Origin: Chromatiales bacterium
GTDB taxonomy: Bacteria; Pseudomonadota; Gammaproteobacteria; Steroidobacterales; GCA-2729495
DNA: 64,000 nt
Assembly (NCBI GenBank): GCA_024234935.1
Contig: JACKNI010000002.1
Span: 62,001-126,000 of the forward strand
Direction of reading: 5' to 3'
In this document: piece by piece, positions 50,925 through 59,902 of the stretch
Layout of the letters: each line of letters opens with the position of its first letter
How positions within the stretch are numbered: the stretch's first letter is position 1
Program-made: the position numbers and the translations under genes
The notes under the pieces: model-generated
What the model saw: only the letters and a program-made list of their open reading frames with translations
Databases searched by the model: none
What the model was told of the DNA's origin: nothing

Positions 50925-51746
50925 ATGTATCGGCAACGGCTGGCGGGTTTCTTGCTCGCCTTGCTGTTGCCGGTTGCAGCCACGCCGGACAACACCAGCC
51001 CACCGCCCGATCCCTGGCCCAGAGCAGCGGCGGCTTATCTGGTCGTCGTCAACGGCGCGGTGCTGTGGGCGCGTGCTCCGGATCGAGCCCTGCCCCCGGC
51101 ATCCCTCACCAAGATCATGACGGCACTGCTGGTACTGGAACACTGGTCACCCGACGCTGTCGTCAAGGTCAGCCCGCTTGCTGCTGCGGCAAGCGGTTCA
51201 CGGCTCGGGCTGCGGGCCGGCGAGCAGCTGAGCATGGCGGCGGCGCTCGACGCACTGCTGGTCACCTCTGCCAACGACGCCTGCCTCGCGCTCGCCGAAC
51301 ACGTTGCCGGCAGCGTGACCGGATTTGTCGCCAGCATGAACCGCAAGGCGCGGGAGTTGCACCTTGATGCGACCAGCTTTCGCAATCCCTGCGGACTGGA
51401 TGCACCCGGACATCGCTCATCGGCCAGCGACCTGTACCGTCTGGCGATGCTTGCCATGAGCAAAGCGGAGTTCGCCCGCGCAGCAAGGATGCCCGGGATC
51501 ACCATCAGCACGCTGGGCGGACGACGCTTCAGCAAAGACAGCGGCAACAAGTTGCTCGGACGACTGCCCGGCACGGTTGGCGTCAAGAGCGGTTTCACCA
51601 GCGGTGCCGGCAAGTGCCTGGTAGCTCTCGTTCGCCGAGGCACTGACGAGGTGGCAGTCGTGCTGCTCAATGCACCGGATCGCTGGTGGTCAGCCTCGAT
51701 ACTTGTCGAAGATGCCTTCACCGCACTCGATGCCAGCCGTCACTGA
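50925..51746 (+). CDS. D-alanyl-D-alanine carboxypeptidase, S11 family
   Basis: 273 residues from ATG 50925 (TTG 50919 also possible). Signal peptide, then the penicillin-binding catalytic triad: SLTK (S60, K63), SAN (115-117) and a KSG variant of KTG at 221-223. This is a DacA/PbpG-type DD-peptidase that trims muropeptides. The 3' end overlaps the start of the downstream GT-C gene. Confidence 0.88.
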   Translation: MYRQRLAGFLLALLLPVAATPDNTSPPPDPWPRAAAAYLVVVNGAVLWARAPDRALPPASLTKIMTALLVLEHWSPDAVVKVSPLAAAASGSRLGLRAGEQLSMAAALDALLVTSANDACLALAEHVAGSVTGFVASMNRKARELHLDATSFRNPCGLDAPGHRSSASDLYRLAMLAMSKAEFARAARMPGITISTLGGRRFSKDSGNKLLGRLPGTVGVKSGFTSGAGKCLVALVRRGTDEVAVVLLNAPDRWWSASILVEDAFTALDASRH

Positions 51747-53145
51747 CACCGGCTCCCGCTGGCTGCCACCGCTGCTCGTCGTGCTGGCGGTAGCCATCGC
51801 CTGGGCCAATGCGCTGCAGGCGAGTTTCCAGTTCGACGACTGGGACGTGATCGTCCGCGATCCACGCGTGCAGAGCCTCGCGGCCTGGTGGTCATCCATG
51901 CCGGGTATGCGCCCGGTGCTGAAGCTGAGCTATGCGCTCAACCATGCCAGCGGTCTTGGCGTGGTCGGCTTTCATGCCGTCAACATATTGATTCATGCGG
52001 GCAACGGCCTGCTGATCCTGTACCTCATGCGGCATCTGGAGATGCAGACCAGCCATCGGTCCGGCGGGCTGGCGTTTGCGGCCACCCTGATCTTTGTCCT
52101 GCACCCCGTCCAGACGGAAGCCGTGACTTACGCATCAGGGCGCTCAATGTCGCTCAGCACGTTCTTTGCCCTGGCAAGCGTCGCCGTGTGGGTCGCCGGG
52201 CGCAGCACCAGGAAGGAACACGCCGTCATTCATATGTATGTCGCGTCTCCGCTGCTCATGCTGCTGGGTATCGCCACCAAAGAGAGCGCGGTCATGGTGC
52301 CGGCAATACTGCTGCTGTGGGCCGCCGCCGACATATCCCGGCCATTCAGCTGGCGGCAAGCCTGGCGGGAATCGGCAGTGCACTGGCTGTTGTTGCTGGC
52401 GGCACTGCCCACGGCCCTGCTGCTGCCCGCCTATCAGCAATTTCTGGCCACCAGCCTTGCCACGCGCCCGGTCGCTGAAAACCTCGTCGCCCAGTTGCAT
52501 GGCGTTGCATATCTGCTCGGCCAGCTGCTCGACATCGACCACCTGAACGCTGACCCGGCCCTGCCGGTGCTGACGACGCTCGATCTGGATGGCTCACTGG
52601 TGCTGGCGGGCATCGTGATCGCTGCCGGCATGGCGATCAGCAATATCCGCCGCTTCCCGCTACCCGCTTTTGCAGTGCTGTGGTTCCTGCTGTGGATGGC
52701 GCCGGGCAACTCATTGCTCGCACGGCTCGATCTGGTCAACGACCGGCAGCTTTATACGGCCCTGGCCGGTCCGGCCCTGCTGCTGGCAGTGGCCATTCAC
52801 CGGCTTGGCCGGCAACAGCGCTATCTGGCGGTAACCGGATTGAGTGCCGTCCTGCTGCTCGAAGGATTCGCCACCCATCTGCGCAACGACGTCTACCGGG
52901 ACGAGGTTGGCTTCTGGCGCGACGTCGTGGTCCAGTCGCCGCACAACGCGCGCGCCTGGAACAACCTCGGCATCGCACTGGCCACCGAATGTGACCTCGG
53001 GCGCGCCGAAGCCGCATGGCGCAAGGCCCTGGCCACAGACCCCGGCTATGTACGCGCAGCGGTGAACCTGCGCCTGCTCGATCAGGGCCTGCTGCCGGAG
53101 GGTCTCGCTCCCTGCAGGAATCTGTCGCCCGGGGATAGCCCCTGA
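51712..53145 (+). CDS. TMTC-like GT-C/TPR membrane protein
   Basis: 477 residues from ATG 51712 (ATG 51730 possible). About ten membrane segments with the GT-C/TMTC pattern: FQFDDWDVI near residue 40, HAVNILIHAGNGLL, and LIFVLHPVQTEAVTYASGRSMSLSTFFALA; ends in a TPR pair (NARAWNNLGIALATECDLGRAEAAWRKAL). Eukaryotic TMTC proteins are O-mannosyltransferases; bacterial ones are mostly uncharacterised. It overlaps the peptidase gene by 35 bases, suggesting coupling. Confidence 0.85.
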   Translation: MPSPHSMPAVTDTGSRWLPPLLVVLAVAIAWANALQASFQFDDWDVIVRDPRVQSLAAWWSSMPGMRPVLKLSYALNHASGLGVVGFHAVNILIHAGNGLLILYLMRHLEMQTSHRSGGLAFAATLIFVLHPVQTEAVTYASGRSMSLSTFFALASVAVWVAGRSTRKEHAVIHMYVASPLLMLLGIATKESAVMVPAILLLWAAADISRPFSWRQAWRESAVHWLLLLAALPTALLLPAYQQFLATSLATRPVAENLVAQLHGVAYLLGQLLDIDHLNADPALPVLTTLDLDGSLVLAGIVIAAGMAISNIRRFPLPAFAVLWFLLWMAPGNSLLARLDLVNDRQLYTALAGPALLLAVAIHRLGRQQRYLAVTGLSAVLLLEGFATHLRNDVYRDEVGFWRDVVVQSPHNARAWNNLGIALATECDLGRAEAAWRKALATDPGYVRAAVNLRLLDQGLLPEGLAPCRNLSPGDSP

Positions 53146-53273
53146 CCGGCTCCATGCCGCTACAATGGGCACGCTGCGCCGCTTGTCAGGCGTATATTTC
53201 CGGAACCATCATGGCGACCGGTATTTCCAGCTTGTGGAAATATCAGGCTTATCAGCCCCGCAAGGAGACAGCA

Positions 53274-53885
53274 ATGTTTGATCGCAACAAGAAAGGCCCG
53301 ACCGAGCTACCGCCGGCGAGCAGCCATCAGCCAGCCACCAGCCCCGTACCCGAGGCCCGGCCTACTCCGGCAGCCAGCCCCGCTGCACCTTCGGCAAACC
53401 GGCGCCGCGAAACCGCAGTGATCGGCGCTTCGATACAGATCGACGGTCACCTGCGCGGCCAGGAAGACCTGATCATCGAAGGCGAAGTAAACGGCACCGT
53501 CAATCTGGCCAGCCATACGCTGACCATCGGCAACCAGGCGAAGATCAAGGCAAATGTATTTGCCCATACGGTATTTGTGGACGGCACGATGGAGGGTGAC
53601 CTGTATGGCGCCGAGCAGGTGCTGATCCGGAAAACCGCGCGGATGAAGGGCAACATCACGTCGCCGCGTGTCAGCCTGGAAGACGGCGCATCGTTCAAGG
53701 GTTCCATCGAGATGGATCCGGATGCGGTAAAGACTGCCATCAGTGGCGTCAGCAGCACACGCAGCGGTTCCAGCGGTTCCAGCGGTTCCAGCGGTTCCAG
53801 CGGTTCCAGCGGTTCCAGCGGAGCCAGCGCATCGCCCGTCACGGCGGTGCAATCGACGACAGCACAGCAGTCCAAGGCGGGCTGA
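53274..53885 (+). CDS. Bactofilin (polymer-forming cytoskeletal protein)
   Basis: 203 residues from ATG 53274, preceded by AAGGAGACAGCA. A proline-rich N-terminal tail leads to the bactofilin beta-helix (VIGASIQIDGHLRGQEDLIIEGEVNGTVNLASHTLTIGNQAKI then KANVFAHTVFVDGTMEGDLYGAEQVLIRKTARMKGNITSPRVSLEDGASFKGSIEM). Residues after about 160 are a Ser-Gly-rich tail made by a tandem repeat. Bactofilins form stable filaments that position cell-wall or polysaccharide machinery. Confidence 0.9.
   Translation: MFDRNKKGPTELPPASSHQPATSPVPEARPTPAASPAAPSANRRRETAVIGASIQIDGHLRGQEDLIIEGEVNGTVNLASHTLTIGNQAKIKANVFAHTVFVDGTMEGDLYGAEQVLIRKTARMKGNITSPRVSLEDGASFKGSIEMDPDAVKTAISGVSSTRSGSSGSSGSSGSSGSSGSSGASASPVTAVQSTTAQQSKAG
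53763..53816 (+). repeat. Six tandem 9-bp repeats in the bactofilin gene
   Basis: AGCGGTTCC is repeated six times without change, encoding six Ser-Gly-Ser units in the C-terminal tail. The 9-bp period keeps the frame if copy number changes, so length variation would be tolerated. Confidence 0.95.
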
Positions 53886-53906
53886 GCCTCGCCCGCTGCC
53901 TGCAGG

Positions 53907-54536
53907 GTGAACGCAGCACTGCGCCCGACACAGTCACAGGTGTCCGTCGACGCCGGTGGCGTGAATGCACCCCTGTTTCGCCGCTTGCTGGAGTCGCAAA
54001 GCGCGGAGCGGCGCGCCGTGGTGCTGGATCTTGGCCCGGCGCGGATGGAGACGGTCGCCCTGTTCAGCCAGTTCCGCTGCCGGCTTGAGTTCGCTGATCT
54101 GGGCGATGGTCTTGACCAGTTGAATGGCGAAGCGGACCCGCTGTTGCTGCGCCAGAAGGCCGAGTCGCTCCTGCCACGGCGCCGCCAGGAAGCTGCCGAT
54201 ATCGTGTTGTGCTGGGATCTGCTGAACTATCTGCAGCGCCCCGCACTGAAGTCACTCATGGCTTGCGTGGCTGCCCGATCCCGGCCAGGCACCATGGTGC
54301 ACGCGCTGATCGTGTATTCGGCGCCGCGCATGCCGGCCAGACCCGACCGGTATGCAGCACTGCCTGATGGCCGATTGCTCATTCAGCGCACGACCGGCGC
54401 TGAATGCGCAGCGCCGCGCTATACGCCCGAGGACCTGCGGCACTGCCTGCCGGACCATGCGGTGGAGAGCGCCATGCTGCTCAAGAACGGCATGCAGGAA
54501 TTCCTGCTGCGCTCGATTCGACAGACGGAGAGCTGA
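53907..54536 (+). CDS. SAM-dependent methyltransferase-like protein
   Basis: 209 residues starting with GTG 53907. A Rossmann-like core is visible: AVVLDLGPARMETVALF, LEFADLGDGLDQL, then DIVLCWDLLNYLQRPALKSLMACVAARSRPGTMVHALI, the usual strand order of class I methyltransferases. Substrate unknown. It lies between the bactofilin and antiporter genes, spaced 21 and nine bases from them, probably one operon. Confidence 0.68.
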   Translation: MNAALRPTQSQVSVDAGGVNAPLFRRLLESQSAERRAVVLDLGPARMETVALFSQFRCRLEFADLGDGLDQLNGEADPLLLRQKAESLLPRRRQEAADIVLCWDLLNYLQRPALKSLMACVAARSRPGTMVHALIVYSAPRMPARPDRYAALPDGRLLIQRTTGAECAAPRYTPEDLRHCLPDHAVESAMLLKNGMQEFLLRSIRQTES

Positions 54537-54545
54537 CAGCACACG

Positions 54546-56129
54546 ATGCTTGCCATCTGGATAGCTGCAGCATTTGTCCTGGGTTTGCTGGCCCGGCAGC
54601 TCAAGCTGCCGCCCCTGGTCGGGTTTCTGGCTGCCGGCTTTCTGCTCAATGCCTTCAGCGTCGAGCGCACTCCGCTGCTCGATGACATCGCGCATCTCGG
54701 CGTGCTGCTGCTGTTGTTCACGGTCGGGCTCAAGCTGCGCTTCAGGAACCTGCTGCGTGCCGAGGTCTGGGGTGTCGGCAGCCTGCAGTTCGTCATAGTG
54801 CTGCTGCTTGCGCAATGGTTGTTGCGCACCATGACCGGTATTCCGATCGGCGCGCTGCTGGCGGTCGCCAGCGTATTCGCGTTTTCCAGCACGGTACTCG
54901 CGGCCAAGATCCTGGAACAAAAACGCGAGATGCGCGCCTTTCACGGCCGGGTGGCCATCGGCATCCTGATCGTCCAGGACGTCATCGCCGTTGCAATCCT
55001 CGGCACTTACGGTGTCAGTCAGCTCGACTGGCCGGCGGCACTCGTACTGCTGCTGCCACTGCTGAAGTGGCCGCTCGAGAAGCTGCTGAGTCTTACCGGT
55101 CACGGCGAACTGCTGGTGCTGCTCGGTGCCGTGCTGGCGCTGGGTATCGGCGGCTATGGCTTCAAGGCGATCGGCCTGTCTTCGGAACTCGGTGCCCTGC
55201 TGACCGGCATGCTGCTGGCAAGTCATCCGCGGTCTGTCGAACTCAGCGCTTCGCTGTGGGGCATGAAAGAGTTTTTCCTCGTCGGCTTCTTTCTGACAGT
55301 CGGCCTCACCGACCTGCCCAACTGGTCGACACTCGGTCTCGCGCTGATACCGCTCGCGCTTATACCCGTCAAGATCACGCTGTACTTCCTGCTGCTGCTC
55401 GTTTTCGGGCTGTCGGCACGCACCGCTTTCCTGGCCGGGCTCAGCCTCGCCACCTATAGCGAATTCGGCCTGATCGTGATGGCTGCGGCCGCGGAATATG
55501 GCCTGGTGAACAACGACTGGGTAGTTGCGACCGCCATCGCCGTGGCCCTGTCGTTCGCGATTGCTGCGCCACTGAACCGCTACGCCCATGACATCTACGG
55601 CGCGCTGGAACGCTGGCTGCGCTTTTTCGAGCGCCGCACACGCCACCCGGATGACGAGCCGGTCTCGCTTGGCAAGGCAGAGGTCGCCGTCGTCGGCATG
55701 GGGCGCGTCGGTACCGGCGCCTACAACCATGTCCGCGAGATCGGCAAGAAGGTGGTCGGTCTGGACAGCGATCTCGGCAAGGTGGAGCGACATCTGCGCG
55801 AGGGTCGCCGCGTGGTATACGCCGATGCCGAGGATCCGCTGCTCTGGCACCGCCTGCGCCTCGATGCGGTGGAGGTCATCATCCTGGCCCTGCCTGATAC
55901 CGAAGCCAAGATTCTTGCCAGTGAACAGCTGCGCAAGCGCGGCTACAAGGGGCTGATCAGCGCTACCTACGTCTGGCCCGAAGAACGCGCACCGATACTC
56001 GCAGCCGGTGCCGACGTGGCCTATAACTATTTCGCCGAGGCCGGCGTCGGCCTGGCCAGCGACACCTTTGAAGCGCTTGCGCCAGGCGGCAAATCCCGCC
56101 CTAATATCCGGCCCGATGTCCGGCGGTGA
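54546..56129 (+). CDS. CPA2 cation:proton antiporter with TrkA-N domain (KefB/YbaL-like)
   Basis: 527 residues. Twelve or so membrane segments with the CPA2 signature (AFSSTVLAAKIL, GILIVQDVIAV, GLSSELGALLTGMLLASHP), then a C-terminal Rossmann RCK/TrkA-N domain (VAVVGMGRVGTGAYNHV, GLDSDLGKVERHLREGRRVVYADAEDP). Probably a potassium/proton or sodium/proton exchanger gated by nucleotide. The stop overlaps the next gene's GTG. Confidence 0.88.
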   Translation: MLAIWIAAAFVLGLLARQLKLPPLVGFLAAGFLLNAFSVERTPLLDDIAHLGVLLLLFTVGLKLRFRNLLRAEVWGVGSLQFVIVLLLAQWLLRTMTGIPIGALLAVASVFAFSSTVLAAKILEQKREMRAFHGRVAIGILIVQDVIAVAILGTYGVSQLDWPAALVLLLPLLKWPLEKLLSLTGHGELLVLLGAVLALGIGGYGFKAIGLSSELGALLTGMLLASHPRSVELSASLWGMKEFFLVGFFLTVGLTDLPNWSTLGLALIPLALIPVKITLYFLLLLVFGLSARTAFLAGLSLATYSEFGLIVMAAAAEYGLVNNDWVVATAIAVALSFAIAAPLNRYAHDIYGALERWLRFFERRTRHPDDEPVSLGKAEVAVVGMGRVGTGAYNHVREIGKKVVGLDSDLGKVERHLREGRRVVYADAEDPLLWHRLRLDAVEVIILALPDTEAKILASEQLRKRGYKGLISATYVWPEERAPILAAGADVAYNYFAEAGVGLASDTFEALAPGGKSRPNIRPDVRR

Positions 56130-56689
56130 AAACGCAGATCATGACGATGACCACAAGCCTGAAGCCCGTCCACACCGAGACCGATATCCTGCCGGCCTGG
56201 CGCGGCACCCCGGTGGCCGAGCTGCTCGCGCTGCACAATCTCGGCGCCGGCGCGCGCAGCTACGCCCACCCGCAGATCCTGATCGCGACTTGTCCCGAGC
56301 AGCAGCTGGCACTGCGGATTCCCGCCGGTTTCGCCATCAGCCTGCATACCGCGGCAGCAAACCTCAAGCGCGATCCCTTCAAGGTTTCCTGGGCGATTGG
56401 CATCGGGCGGGTATCGGCCATCGCCATCGTCGGCCATACGGACTGCGGACTGGTCGCACTGCGCAATCAACGCGAGACTTTCGTCGAACAGCTGGTCGGG
56501 GCTGCCGGCTGGGAGCGGTCTGCGGCAGAACAGCATTTCGATCACTGGAGCGACCTGTTCGCCATCGATGACCCGGCTGGCTTCGCCGCTGCCGAAGCGG
56601 CGCGCCTGCGGATCCGCTATCCGAAAATACCGGTCGCCGCCCTGCTGTACGATACGGCAGACGGAATGCTGCTGCAGATCGAGGCGTAA
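56126..56689 (+). CDS. Degenerate beta-carbonic anhydrase-like protein
   Basis: 187 residues (GTG 56126; ATG 56141 is an alternative). Resembles beta-carbonic anhydrase: the downstream zinc motif VGHTDCG (H104, C107) is present. The upstream segment, normally Cys-x-Asp-x-Arg, is CPEQQ here (C56, E58, Q60), so the Asp-Arg dyad is lost while the zinc cysteine remains. The enzyme may be inactive or have a different role. Overlaps the antiporter gene. Confidence 0.75.
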   Translation: MKTQIMTMTTSLKPVHTETDILPAWRGTPVAELLALHNLGAGARSYAHPQILIATCPEQQLALRIPAGFAISLHTAAANLKRDPFKVSWAIGIGRVSAIAIVGHTDCGLVALRNQRETFVEQLVGAAGWERSAAEQHFDHWSDLFAIDDPAGFAAAEAARLRIRYPKIPVAALLYDTADGMLLQIEA

Positions 56690-56716
56690 TTCCGGCAACA
56701 GCTCTCGGGAGAAACG

Positions 56717-57223
56717 ATGTACAGACCCCTGCTGGTCGCACTGGCGGCGCTGCTGGCCGGCTGCGGTGCCAAACCGCCAGAAACAGATCTGCTCATCCCG
56801 ATCAATGTACGGTGCAGCACATGTACCGACTACATACGTTGCGACAAGACATCTGACGATCCTGCCGTCCGGAACCCGGCTTTCAGCCTGTACGAACTGC
56901 AGGCCAAAGGACCGGGCAACGACATCACATCGATAACGGAGTATTTCCTGCAATTCGTTGAACCGAAGACCAGCTATACACGTCCACTGGCCATATATGC
57001 GCAGACGGTTGCCGAGTCCGGCCAGCCCGGATGGCACACGAGTCTCAGCCATACCGCGACCATCGATCTGGCCGGACACCGCATCGATCTGCCGGATGGC
57101 TGGATCGACCAGCGGAATGGCGAGTGGCACGACAAGGATAACGGCATCCAGGGTGCATGCCGGATTCTGGATCGCCAGGAAGGCAGACAGACGGCCAGCC
57201 TGTTTATGGAGAACGAACAATGA
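56717..57223 (+). CDS. Hypothetical lipoprotein
   Basis: 168 residues with signal peptide and lipobox LLAGC (Cys-17). The mature portion has a CSTCTDYIRC cysteine cluster near residues 33-42 and a later LSHTATIDLAGHRIDLPDGWI segment. No family recognised. Start codon at 56717; the stop overlaps the next gene's ATG (57220-57223), so the two are likely coupled. Confidence 0.72.
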   Translation: MYRPLLVALAALLAGCGAKPPETDLLIPINVRCSTCTDYIRCDKTSDDPAVRNPAFSLYELQAKGPGNDITSITEYFLQFVEPKTSYTRPLAIYAQTVAESGQPGWHTSLSHTATIDLAGHRIDLPDGWIDQRNGEWHDKDNGIQGACRILDRQEGRQTASLFMENEQ

Positions 57224-58077
57224 TCAGGAAACGTTTACTCACTGCAACCGTGCTCTGCACGGCACTGATTGCCGGTTGCACCACCAGCATGACCGGCCGC
57301 CGGCAGCTGATGCTGGTTTCCGAACAGGAAGCCATCAGCGCCTCGAAACAGCAGTACCTGCAGACCATGAGCAAGCTCGGCTCGGAGGGCAAGCTTGTTA
57401 CCGACCCGAAACTGCTCAACCGTGTCGACACGATCACCGGCCGGCTTATCGCGCAGGCCATCATCATGCGGCCGGATACCCGGAACTGGGAGTGGAGCAT
57501 ACAGGTCATCGATGAGCCGAAAACCGTGAATGCCTGGTGCATGGCCGGTGGCCGCATGGCGCTCTACACCGGACTCATCCAGAAAGTTGATCCGACCGAT
57601 GACGAACTCGCCCAGGTGCTGGGCCACGAGATCAGCCACGCGCTCGCCAACCACACCCAGGAACGCATGTCGGTGGCCATGGCCAGCCAGCTCGGCGCGG
57701 TAGCTGTAGGCGTCGCCACCGATTCCGCCCGCAACATGGCCGCCGCACAGGCTGCAGCCGCACTTGCGATCACGCTGCCCAACAGCCGCGCTTCGGAAAC
57801 CGAAGCGGACCGGATCGGTATCGAACTGGCAGCGAAAGCCGGATATGACCCGCGTGCAGCGGCAACGCTGTGGCAGAAGATGGCCAAGGCGGGCGGCAAC
57901 GGCCCGCCGCAGTTCCTGAGCACCCATCCGGCGCCTGGCAACCGGCAGGCGACCCTTGCCGCGCTGGTGCCGCAGATGCTGCCCTACTACCAGAAGGCAG
58001 GACCACGACCAATGTATCAGCTGACCAGGGCTGTACCAGTGGTTCCGGCCAGCGGCACGAAGAAGTCGCTGCGCTGA
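57220..58077 (+). CDS. M48 family metallopeptidase lipoprotein
   Basis: 285 residues, lipobox LIAGC (Cys-20). HEISH at 136-140 is the zinc HEXXH motif, and SETEADRIG supplies the third ligand glutamate; LSTHPAPGNRQATLAAL is the family's C-terminal motif. Similar to LoiP/BepA-type outer-membrane quality-control proteases. Forms an operon with the preceding lipoprotein gene. Confidence 0.9.
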   Translation: MIRKRLLTATVLCTALIAGCTTSMTGRRQLMLVSEQEAISASKQQYLQTMSKLGSEGKLVTDPKLLNRVDTITGRLIAQAIIMRPDTRNWEWSIQVIDEPKTVNAWCMAGGRMALYTGLIQKVDPTDDELAQVLGHEISHALANHTQERMSVAMASQLGAVAVGVATDSARNMAAAQAAAALAITLPNSRASETEADRIGIELAAKAGYDPRAAATLWQKMAKAGGNGPPQFLSTHPAPGNRQATLAALVPQMLPYYQKAGPRPMYQLTRAVPVVPASGTKKSLR

Positions 58078-58079
58078 GC

Positions 58080-58105
58080 GGCGAGCCCCGGTATTGCGGG
58101 TCGCC
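58080..58105. terminator. Hairpin between convergent genes
   Basis: GGCGA (58080-58084) and CCCG pair with CGGG and TCGCC (58097-58105) with a two-base bulge. Located between the M48 protease and SCO1 genes; no T-tract. Confidence 0.4.
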
Positions 58106-58106
58106 C

Positions 58107-58748
58107 TCAGCGCGCCGCGGTGACGACCTGCAGGTAGTCGACCTGTAACTTCGCCGATTCATGCGGGGCCTGGAACAGCGCCGCAACTTCAGCCTGCGGA
58201 TTGATCAGCATGATCGCCGTGCTGTGGTCGACCATGTATTCGCCATCCATCATCGGTGTCCTCTGATAGGGCACACCGAGTGCCGTGGCAAATTTCCGCA
58301 TCGCTTCCGGCGTTCCCGTATAACCCCTGAAACCCGGACCGAAGCTGGCCAGGTAGGCATCGAGTACCGCCGGCGTATCCCGTTCCGGATCGACGCTGAA
58401 CAGGGCGATGCCGGGCAGTTCCCCGGCAGGAACAACAGCGTCGAGCGCCTTGCGCACGCCGGACAGCATCGCGAGCGTCGTCGGACAGACCTCCGGGCAG
58501 TGGCTAAAGCCGAAGAACACCAGGGTCCACCGACCGAGGAATTCGTTGCGGCCGGCCGCCACGCCGTCCTGCCGGAGCAGCTGAAAATCCGGCAGCGGAC
58601 GGGCCGGACGGAGCGCGGTACCCGACTGCAGTTCAATCGCACGCGGTGGAACCGGAATCCCCGGCGTGAAGAACAGCCGGCCGATCACGATGCCGCTGAG
58701 CGCAGCAGTCAGAAGCAGCAAAACGACAAAGATCCTGCTGCGATTCAT
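58107..58748 (-). CDS. SCO1/SenC-family copper chaperone
   Basis: 213 residues with an N-terminal membrane anchor (FVVLLLLTAALSGIVIG). Thioredoxin-like fold with copper ligands in CPEVCP (C84, C88) and the His of MVDHST near residue 174. Helps assemble CuA in cytochrome oxidase or delivers copper to other cuproenzymes. Its start overlaps the next gene's stop by four bases; no oxidase genes are adjacent. Confidence 0.92.
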   Translation of the reverse strand: MNRSRIFVVLLLLTAALSGIVIGRLFFTPGIPVPPRAIELQSGTALRPARPLPDFQLLRQDGVAAGRNEFLGRWTLVFFGFSHCPEVCPTTLAMLSGVRKALDAVVPAGELPGIALFSVDPERDTPAVLDAYLASFGPGFRGYTGTPEAMRKFATALGVPYQRTPMMDGEYMVDHSTAIMLINPQAEVAALFQAPHESAKLQVDYLQVVTAAR

Positions 58749-59899
58749 CGGGAAAGAAGCCCGCGAGCCCGGTCACGCATCGCCTTTGCACGGCTCAGTG
58801 CCCCTGCCAGTCCGGCACGGGCCAGCTCGCGCATGGATGGTCGGGCCACCCGCAGTCTGAGGATCGGGCGGGTCGCCAGGGCGAAGGAAGTCTTGTACTG
58901 GGCGACGCCGGCCAGAAAATCGTATTCCCGCCTGCCCGCCTCGATCGCCGAGCGAATCAGGCAGGCATGCATTGCCATGCCGACCTGTACATCAGCAGGC
59001 GTATCAAGCCGTCTGCCACCCTGATAGAAAGACACCTTGTTGTCCCGGACAAAATTGTAAAACGCCGCGACCGGCGCACCGTGCGCGCTGATCCAGCCCA
59101 GCTCGAGTCCGCCGGTCCGCAACAGCGCCGGCATCAACAACTCATGAAACTTCCGGAAGCGGGCCGATGCGAACACGCCATCCGCTGTCCACCGCTCGCC
59201 ATGAAGCTCGATCAGAATCCGCTTCCCCTCGGCCAGATCATCCGCACTGCGCACCAGGTTGAGCACCGGTGGTTCACCGGCCCAGTTCTCGAAGTTGCGC
59301 AGGGCCTTGCGAATCTGCGCACGCCTGGAAGTCTTCAGGCCAGCGAGATATTCATCCCAGGTCCCGGGCAGAGGTATATACGGCGAAGCCGACCACTCCT
59401 CCAGGACTGCCGGACATCCGCAGGCCACAAACGCTGACTGCAGAAGCGCTGGAAGCGGGCTGTCTCCATCCATCGACGCAAGCAGCAGCTCATCCCAGGT
59501 CCCGGCACTGCCGTTGACCAGGGCCTGCGCGAACGCGGCGGCGACGTCTGCTTCCTGCCCACGCCCGGCGAGAATACCCAGGTAGTCACCGCAGGTCTCG
59601 TCTGCAGCCTGCTCACCGGACCCGAGGTTCTCGAGGCGACGAAAAACCAGTCCTGGCGCATAGACATGCGGACGCTGAAGCAGCGGAGCCAGTCCGACCA
59701 ACCGGTCCTGGTCGAAAAATGCCAGCACCCTCAGCGCCCGCTGTTCGTCTGCACCGAATACGTCCCACCATGTCAGCAGCCAGACCGGATGCAGGCTCAG
59801 TTCGTTGTCGACGCTGCGCGCATGCAGATCTTCCCATGCCGGTCGCAGATCCTGCAGGCCTTGTGCCGTGTCAATCAGCCGTGTGGACAGCGTCTGCAC
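58745..59899 (-). CDS. CelD/BcsL-type GNAT-fold protein
   Basis: 384 residues. The N-terminal half (WEDLHARSVDNELSLHPVWLLTWWDVFG, then QDRLVGLAPLLQRP) and the central TSRRAQIRKALRNFENW plus a C-terminal VGMAMHACLIRSAIEAGRREYDFLAGVAQYKTSFA match GNAT proteins found in polysaccharide loci (CelD, FemAB-like). Probably modifies a sugar or peptide in an extracellular polysaccharide pathway. Follows the deacetylase by three bases. Confidence 0.83.
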   Translation of the reverse strand: MQTLSTRLIDTAQGLQDLRPAWEDLHARSVDNELSLHPVWLLTWWDVFGADEQRALRVLAFFDQDRLVGLAPLLQRPHVYAPGLVFRRLENLGSGEQAADETCGDYLGILAGRGQEADVAAAFAQALVNGSAGTWDELLLASMDGDSPLPALLQSAFVACGCPAVLEEWSASPYIPLPGTWDEYLAGLKTSRRAQIRKALRNFENWAGEPPVLNLVRSADDLAEGKRILIELHGERWTADGVFASARFRKFHELLMPALLRTGGLELGWISAHGAPVAAFYNFVRDNKVSFYQGGRRLDTPADVQVGMAMHACLIRSAIEAGRREYDFLAGVAQYKTSFALATRPILRLRVARPSMRELARAGLAGALSRAKAMRDRARGLLSR

Positions 59900-59902
59900 G
59901 CG

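Noticed and set aside
53763..53816. Tandem repeats as a CRISPR array
   Set aside because: Unit is 9 bp without spacers and in frame inside a bactofilin gene.
54252..55850. 532-codon open frame antisense to the methyltransferase-like and antiporter genes
   Set aside because: Glutamine- and arginine-rich low-complexity product, no motifs; shadow of the plus-strand genes.
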